Source of the DNA: Sequoia sempervirens
Lineage: Eukaryota; Streptophyta; Pinopsida; Cupressales; Cupressaceae
Reading direction: 5' to 3'
Length of the DNA stretch: 64,000 nucleotides
NCBI GenBank assembly: GCA_007258455.2
Contig: VDFB02252616.1
Span: 121,663,394-121,727,393, forward strand
Below, in pieces: positions 57,500-64,000 of this stretch. Made by a program: the position numbers and the translations under genes. Position 1 is the first letter of the stretch, and each line of letters opens with the position of its first letter. The notes beneath the pieces were generated by a model. It was not told where the DNA came from. It made no database searches and saw only the letters and a list, made by a program, of their open reading frames with translations.

Positions 57500-58130
57500 G
57501 ATCATAATCCTCTTAATTGAAAAAAGTGTTGGTGAGACACATGAAATTTGAAGCACCATTGGGGTTAAGTAGACTTTATTCTCTCCTACTCTTTTTGGTT
57601 TATATATAGATGATCTTGAGATGGTCTCTTCATATGTGTATAAAGGGGCCCTTTTGGGGCCATACTTGATTTTGTCACTAATCATTGTGTCTAGATTGAG
57701 AAAACAATATGTTGACCTCACTATTCTTGATAAATAGTGTCTCATAATTTAATATTAGATTATCCATACCAATATTTTCCTCTTTCACTTACTTGTTACA
57801 CCTACTCTTCTACATGGGGTTGAAACTTGGAGGCCTCACCTTAGTAAAGCTAACCAAAACCAAATTGAAGGAGTGCTTACTTCCATGGTATGCAACCATG
57901 TTCATGCTAAAATATTAGTTCCTTAAGAAATGACTCTCACTAAATTTGGTACTAACTCACTCATTGCTATTGTGACCTTTTAAGTAGTAACTATGATACA
58001 TATGCTTAGATAGATGACCATTACTTCTACTAATTTCTTTATATATCCATATCAAGCATTCAAATCCTTTATGCAAATAATATTATGTAAGATCTAATTT
58101 GGTTAGTACACCAAGACTTATACTCTTGTA
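57500..58130 (+). pseudogene. LINE (L1-like) reverse-transcriptase and C-terminal relic
   Basis: One frame reads FSPTLFGLYIDDLEMV near 57,570, the motif normally seen as GCPLSPTLFGLYIDxLE in plant LINE RT. After a gap that removed the YADD box, LLHGVETWRPHLSKANQNQI (57,810-57,870) and EGVLTSMVCNHVHAKILVP match the conserved C-terminal part after RT, and a decayed tail extends to about 58,100. Stops interrupt it. The minus-strand frame at 57,485-57,745 is a shadow of this relic. It is on the opposite strand to the LINE piece at 3.3 kb, so a separate copy. Confidence 0.72.
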
Positions 58131-59574
58131 AGCCTTGTAGGCATTAACATTTATCCATAAGGATCATAAAAAATATAAATACGTAAATAAATTTGCGCCC
58201 AAGGGATCCTTCTTGGGCTTGAGAGGGATGCCTTGACATGCATGACACTAATTAATAGAGGTGGGAAGTATGATTTGACTTATGGGTGAACACATAAAAT
58301 ATTGTATTAATTAAAGTAAAGAATATTTAGTTGGTTTATTGGAGCAATTACAATTTGAAACAATTGTACATGCAACTAAATGGAGCAAGGAGTAGATTGC
58401 ATATGTAAAATTTCATTGTACTTAGTAATCTTTTAGTATTAATATAGGAGAAGAACATTTGCCACTACCAAAGCTAATTATTCTCTTATTGAGGGCTTCT
58501 AGGGAAAAAATTCTTCAAGTTCATTGTGTTTATTCTTCTATTTCCAATATGTTATTTTCCCCTTCAATATCAACATTCCTCTCTTCTTAACACTAGAATT
58601 TGTTGGAGCAACTAGAACAATAGATTAAAATTATGGCTCACAAATTCTATATTAATTTGAGAGAAGATTAGATATTGACATGTTTCATTTGCTTGATTTT
58701 TAAATCAATGCATTATATATTTTTACAGGGGAGATAAATATGGGTCTTCTATGAAATGAGATCCATAGATCCTACCCGCAATTCAAATTGTTAGAATCTC
58801 ATAAACTTCTTTCCTCAAAGTCTCAACATTATCACAACACATATCGTCACTTTGATATGGGGATCCAACTTCCAAGTCACACTAAGCTCTAGTTGCCTTG
58901 TAATTTGAGGGTTATGTTGGCACAATTCAAAGGTTTTCACACCCCCTCCATAGAAAGGTTGATCACCAAATTCTTTACATGTTTTACATTTGTTATATTT
59001 GTTTGACATATCTTGAAAATGAGGTTCATTTTGTTTTTAAATGCTCTCCTTACTATTATATTAGGGGGTAATTTTTTTCTCTTTAAACACTTGTATAACT
59101 CTTTCTAGACCTTTATGGCTTACAAGGATTAGAAATACTTGGCTCTTTTCTTTCAAGATATATTTGATCTTCTTCAACATGTCGAAAAAAATTGCTTTCA
59201 AAATGCTATATGCTTAAAGGATTGCTTCTTTCACTTATCTTGTTTCTTTATTAATATTTTTTAGGAAGTGATATCATGACATGTTTATAAATATGATGAG
59301 ATCTATTAGATATTGAAAGATATTATTTGTTTTCATATACTTTCTCTTTAGTACATATCAATTTTTTTTGTTCTATTTTAGATTTGCTTGAATTGTCCTA
59401 CACACCCTATTCTTATTTTTCATTATACTTTCACAATCCCTATAAACCAATTTTATCACTATCTAAGACTCCATAAATTAAACTCTATTATATATATTTT
59501 TTGATAAATTAATGTGACGCATCAGAGACACTCGTATATTGATTTCAAAAAATAGTTACAAAATATTTTCCTTC
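58131..59574. other. AT-rich spacer, no gene seen
   Basis: No open frame with recognisable motif, no LTR end and no tandem repeat. Confidence 0.5.
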
Positions 59575-59770
59575 TAGATAAAGTTTTTGCAATATCCCAC
59601 CTAATGCCACCCACAAAATGGCCTCCAAGCCAACATCCTATCTTATCTACCCCTTAAAAAATATGTCTCTGCTGGACAAAGATTTTGTAATATCCCCCCT
59701 AATGTCACCCACAAAATGGCCTCCAAGCAAGCATCTTATCTTATCACCCTCCTGCTATCACTAAACTGGC
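59575..59770 (+). repeat. Tandem duplication, 98-bp period
   Basis: Strings TTTTTGCAATATCCCACCTA (59,584) and ATTTTGTAATATCCCCCCTA (59,682) each continue into ATG.CACCCACAAAATGG and CCTCCAAGC. Confidence 0.85.
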
Positions 59771-59844
59771 AAACCTTAACATTTCCATATTATTTACATA
59801 CCAATGTCGAGACTTATAACAATACCCAAAGAAAAAACCAATTA

Positions 59845-60293
59845 TCAATCCCCACCTTCATCAGCCACTTCTCTTGCCGCTTCTTCCAAAAAAGCAAAAG
59901 TCCATTGGATATCACTAGCCACAACCCCTTCCACGCATCCTTTGAGGAAATTAATCCCCATTCTTGCTTGGTTTCTCTGAGCCTCAACATCCATCCCATG
60001 GCTTAGATTACAAAGCTTTGTAGAGGGCCAACACCACTTCTTCCCAGCCTTGGTTGCATTTTGCCATTTGACGTCAACCCACTTCCCAACATCGCCCTTT
60101 GTAGCAAATACTTCAAACCTCCACACCACTTTGAAAACACCATTTTAGCTATTTTTGCCTCCATCGTGGGCTCAAACTCGCTCGCATCCAACAACATGGT
60201 GAGGAACATGGAGGCTATATTGGTGTTAACCCTATATCGTACATTCCCATTCAGGTAGATGTCTCCTAACACCATGCACAAGGCATGCAACAC
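59845..60293 (-). pseudogene. Unrecognised coding-like fragment, probably minus strand
   Basis: Two minus frames and one plus frame are long and open over the same 450 bp. The most protein-like path starts in one minus frame (ASEFEPTMEAKIAKMVFSKW) and continues in another (GDVGKWVDVKWQNATKAGKK, then GINFLKGCVEGVVASDIQW). That implies a frameshift near 60,125. Composition is closer to a real protein than the surrounding repeats. No family recognised; it may be a captured gene fragment. Confidence 0.35.
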
Positions 60294-60539
60294 TATACCT
60301 GCTCACATTTGAAAACCTACATCAACCTTCGGTCAGTTATATCTCCATAAAATGACATTTGTCTTTTCCTTGCCTTTAAACAAATATACGTGCTCATTCT
60401 CACTCAGCTTGTTACCATGCAACACTTTCCACCTGCTAAATGAATAAATAATCCTTATTCCATTAGCTAGCTCACTCTTAGCCATGCATTATGTGAGGAG
60501 GTTAACGAAAGTTGATGGCTTATTAGCACATCTTTAGTC

Positions 60540-61142
60540 TCATATGTGGGGAGGATCCAGTGGATTTGCTTCTAGATCACGGATTGCAGACCACTCTGCC
60601 AATGATTTTACTTCTATTATGTCATGCATCATGTCCACAACATGCTTGGCGATGTCACCAACCAACTCATTTGCTTCTCTGTACATATGGGAAATTGTGA
60701 AATCATCAACCCTAAACCCTAAACCCTAAACCAATCATGTGATTCCACATCAACGCTCAATAAAACATGCTATGAATGCACAAGTATTGGTCTCACTTTT
60801 TTTTGGGCCTTTTTGGACACCTTGACAAAAAACATGCTGATGTGGCATCATATTTGATGATGTGGCCCTGAAATCTTATTTATAAGCAGGGGACTTGCCA
60901 AGTAAGCTGTTGTAAAAAATTGGGAGTGATTTGAAATTTCCACGTAGGATAATTAGAAGCATGAAGTTAGGGTGCACAACTATTGGGTCCTCTCCCCTAA
61001 TGATTTTTCCTTCATTATCTCTTAGCGCACACCCCCCACCCACCACTCCTGGATTTCCATTTGCCGCTCTGTCAAAATTGATTTTTATCCACCCATCATC
61101 TAGAAGCTTCCACTTTATGTTTTTTCGAACGTACGAGGGCAA
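60540..61142 (-). pseudogene. RNase H-like domain relic of LINE type
   Basis: Minus frame from 61,142: WKLLDDGWIKINFDRAANGN, then PGVVGGGCALRDNEGKII. This matches the PPxGWIKINFDGAxxGNPGxAGxGxVLRD signature of the C-terminal RNase H of plant LINEs. The first catalytic Asp is kept but the following Gly is Arg. The C-terminal part lies at 60,725-60,540 in another frame (VDDFTISHMYREANELVGDI, compare ISHxxREANxxADxLA). The roughly 150 bp between does not align, and a telomere-like run sits exactly at the restart. Confidence 0.7.
60709..60732 (+). repeat. Interstitial telomere-like repeat (CCCTAAA, three copies)
   Basis: ACCCTAAACCCTAAACCC and then TAAACC match the plant telomere repeat perfectly for 24 bp. 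It lies within the RNase H relic, between its two recognisable halves. Confidence 0.9.
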
Positions 61143-61164
61143 ATTAACTTGCCCAACCCCATAA

Positions 61165-62650
61165 ACGGGGGAACTCTATTAAATAATTATTATTGTATAG
61201 AGACTGAAAAATATAATCTTATTTAAAACTCAAATCATTTAGAACTGAAAATTGATTATTGAAACTTTTTTTATATATTCACACAAAAGACGACGGAGTA
61301 TAAAGAGCCTATTTAAAGTTTGATTTTCTGGAGAGAAACCACTAATAAAAACAGGAGACTCAACACTATAAACATGACACAGGAATATGTATGTTTGGAG
61401 GCATTCATGGGAATAATATATATGTTTTTTGAATCTACCCAAACCTTTTATTGGTGTAAATGCTATAGTTATTCTTTTCACACACAAGGAGGAAATGTCA
61501 GCTGTTTCTGGGACATCGATCTTAATGCTTTCCAGGGACCCTAAGGTATACAGTTTATCTTCTGTATGTTTAACGCACATTCAGTGTAAATTACTTTCAA
61601 CTCTTAAATGCTGGAATAAAATCTTATGATAACAGAACTGTACTGTATTCTGCCCAAGTATAACTTCGGCTCAAGTAGGCTAAAAAATGGCGAAGGGGTT
61701 CTAGTCTCTGTTTTGACTTATCACTATTTTTTGATGATAAAAGTAAAAACTAAATTTGCAGTTCGTTTTGTCTTTAAACCTTTTTGCGCACCCAGCACTT
61801 TTCATTTGAAGAGTATATACATCTTTACACATCTCTGTATTCAATGATTAATTCTGTCTATTGGTTTTTTCCTTGGGGGGAAAGGGTTGTACCATATGGT
61901 ATTTTGATCAGTAACTTCTATGCTTAAGAGACAGGCATACATGTTAGAATATAATACTTGATACAGATTATTATATTTCTATGAGTTCAAGTAGCTTAGT
62001 GTAAATTGAGGTAAGGCTACTACTGACTATACTGTTAAACTTGGTGTTTCGTGGGTTTTATTTCTCTTCGCAATATCACTCAGGATTAAGTGCAGCGTTC
62101 CTGAGTCTTTTCAAGCCAACTCCCTAGGTGGTTAGGCAGCACTTTTGTTGGGTACACAAAGGCGAGACTACCGGACTTTTACCATTCACATAGCCTGGGA
62201 TTGCCTGGCCTCAGACAGTTGGTGCATATCCCTTGCTGAAAAATATCTCCAAAGCTGAGTAATGAACTTGGGTGTTGTGATATGCGTGTCTTGAGTTTCA
62301 CCGGTGAAAAGTTAAATCACTTGTCTATAATCATCCCAAACTTCTTTCATCCTCCTTGTAACAGTAAAACTGAGGTGGACTAATGCCAAACACATTAGGT
62401 ATGGAGTTGCAACTGATTTGCAGGAGACCTTCCTTTATTGCATCTTTGAGACTCTTGTGCATTCTCTTTCATGGCAGTGTGATTGAGGGTGGGGTTTGAT
62501 GGGGCAGGTGCATTGTCACTTTAAATACAAAAATGGGCTTTTTAACAAGTTTTATGCTTGTTTGAATCGAGAATCATTGTAAGATGTTTGCTGCCATTAG
62601 TGCTAGCGGTTTGTGAAAGAATGATGGTGATAAATCTGCTTTCTAATTTT
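61165..62650. other. No gene seen
   Basis: Low-copy-looking sequence with short frames on both strands and no protein motif, transposon end or RNA gene. Confidence 0.45.
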
Positions 62651-62657
62651 GGTGGGT

Positions 62658-62760
62658 TTGTAATGAGTAGTAAGTAACTTTGCACGGTTAATAGAATAGA
62701 ATATAAAAGGTTGTAATGAGTAGTAAGTAACTTTTATGGTTAATAGAATAGAATATAAAA
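62658..62760 (+). repeat. Tandem duplication, 53-bp period
   Basis: TTGTAATGAGTAGTAAGTAA at 62,658 recurs at 62,711, each copy continuing into GGTTAATAGAATAGAATATA. Nearly identical, hence recent. Confidence 0.92.
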
Positions 62761-63404
62761 GTAAACCAAACCAACTGCAAAAAACAAGGGCATGGAAAAT
62801 GCTATATACATGCTTTCGCCAATAAATTTATATCAGAATAATTAGCTCAGGATTCTAGAGGGTACAAAATGGGGTTAGCCATTTAAGAAAAGCTTATCGA
62901 GGAAGTGAACTAGGTTTTTTCTTTTCTTTTTGGTTGTGTTTTTTGTGAAGAAAGTATTGTATTTATAATTTGGAGTAATTACAAGGAAGGGTATGTAGAC
63001 AACATCAGACCTCCTTCCAAAAAGTCAATGTCAGCCGTTACAGAGTTTGATCAGCTGAGAAATAAAGCTGAAGATCATAAGAGAAGAAAAATCATATGAT
63101 ATTGACTAACCAGGGAGAAAAAAATAGCTGTTCTGAGATACATATTTAGTCACTAGAGAGAAAAGAAAGCCAGGAAACAATGAACCATGAACAACTAAAG
63201 AATATATAGAAGAGGATTGCTAGTAATAAGACTTAGAAAACAGTTATGTTTTCAAGAACAATGATAACCATGAGGGGGGTGTGGGCGACTTCACTCATTC
63301 ATGCTGTGTGGTTGCCAGGAGTTGGTAGTCGTTTGAGCATTAACAGGGACCTGCTGCCAGTTGGGTCCTTTCATGGCTTGATTATTGGATCACTCAATTT
63401 GGAA
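62761..63404. other. No gene seen
   Basis: No open frame, motif or repeat of note. Confidence 0.45.
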
Positions 63405-64000
63405 TGTAATGTCCCCTAATTGGGGTATGCCCGATTTTGCCCAAAAGTAACAATTCCAACAATATAATTTGTTTTACAAATAGTATTCTAAAATTAAACA
63501 TATAAAAGTTATTGAACTTAAGATTAAATGAACAATTAAGATAAATAACATTGTCTAATTGGACCTAATCTATAGTTTCATTTCCAATAACCAACCATAG
63601 TAAGGATTGGAGAGGAAAGCACGATAGGGTGCCCGGAGACTGTTCAACACAATTAAGCCCAAGAGCGTGGCATAACACCCCTTGGTCCACAAGTGGCAAG
63701 AACTCCTGTTACCATCCAACATGGGGTGGCCTACTTACATTGTGGAACTGGTCTGCTGCCTCTCCCAATCATGTTTCCTTGCTAATCCATGCCTGATTGG
63801 TTACAGGGAAACAAATAGATTAAATTAATAATTATAAGAGCCTTAAATAGATTTGCAATTCCCATTAGTAACTAGGTTAAAGATACATAAGAGATTATAT
63901 ATATAAAAACATTATACTCCATCATGATGCATACCAATCACTTATTAAATTCAATGGCTGCTGCTTTTCTGAATGCAGATATTTATTTATTATCTGATCT
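63405..64000 (+). mobile_element. Probable LTR start, cut by the window end
   Basis: TGTAATGTCCCCTAATTGGG begins here and shares its first 12 bases with the minus-strand LTR-like start at 6,176. The remaining 0.6 kb has no recognisable coding content. The end and any partner LTR lie outside the window. Confidence 0.4.

Noticed and set aside
57485..57745. 86-codon minus-strand frame
   Set aside because: The plus strand of the same segment reads as a LINE RT motif (SPTLFGLYIDDLE), so the minus frame is a shadow.
60540..60729. 61-codon plus-strand frame
   Set aside because: The minus strand encodes the RNase H C-terminal motif (ISHMYREANELV); the plus frame is its shadow.
1..64000. rRNA genes, intact tRNA genes or an expressed host gene with exons
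   Set aside because: No conserved rRNA stretch, cloverleaf, or chain of exon-like frames with splice sites was seen by eye on either strand. A small single-exon gene in 61,165-63,400 cannot be fully excluded without searches.

Overview
The window reads as repeat-dense, gene-poor plant nuclear DNA. Very long, old, nested LTR retrotransposons, plant-type Ty3/gypsy gag, protease and pol relics, LINE and Ty1/copia debris, a TRIM primed by a tRNA-iMet-like site and a short CCCTAAA array all fit a conifer-like gymnosperm. That is inference; no host gene was found to fix the taxon. No intact cellular gene is visible.

Layout. 1-9,028: degenerate flank with a TCGGYGAGAC-rich array (1.2-3.1 kb), the 5' tip of a LINE ORF2 (minus), an LTR-like block (4.24-6.18 kb), one half of an old LTR-like pair (6.65-6.93 kb) and a complete 374-bp TRIM (7,438-7,811). 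9,034-52,339: one giant Ty3/gypsy element (A), bounded by target duplications TAGTC at 9,029-9,033 and 52,340-52,344. It has been split by four later insertions. They are F (12,387-13,639, copia-like LTR fragment), D (15,978-22,383, a 6.4-kb solo LTR with duplication CATCT), B (25,226-37,188, a non-autonomous element with a G-patch ORF and minisatellites) and C (43,353-49,949, a gag-only element with duplication TAGAC). 52,345-64,000: outer flank with the other half of the old LTR pair, a copia RT relic, a LINE RT/C-terminal relic (plus), a LINE-type RNase H relic (minus) with an interstitial telomere-like run, and the start of another LTR at 63,405.

With its insertions removed, element A has about 6-kb LTRs around a short internal region: primer site, gag, protease, an RNase H-like domain, (B), RT, RNase H and integrase, all broken by stops. 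The most unusual content lies inside the LTRs. Both LTRs of A carry the same 900-1,000-codon reading frame, with the same ATG (11,390 and 41,785) and the same terminal TGA (15,395-15,397 and 51,382-51,384). Solo LTR D, which seems to belong to another family, carries a recognisably related frame on the other strand (20,700 to 17,093). In both families an array of short GC-rich inverted repeats with about 9-nt loops lies between the LTR start and the ATG. This looks like a lineage of giant, protein-coding LTRs, and it is the best candidate here for something poorly described.

Element C adds a second case of LTR-internal coding: an intact 192-codon antisense frame in its 3' LTR with a broken twin in the 5' LTR. 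Element B pairs a Pro/Ser/His-rich G-patch protein with several minisatellites. Everything appears decayed; the frames describe what these elements encoded when they inserted. Alignments were made by eye.
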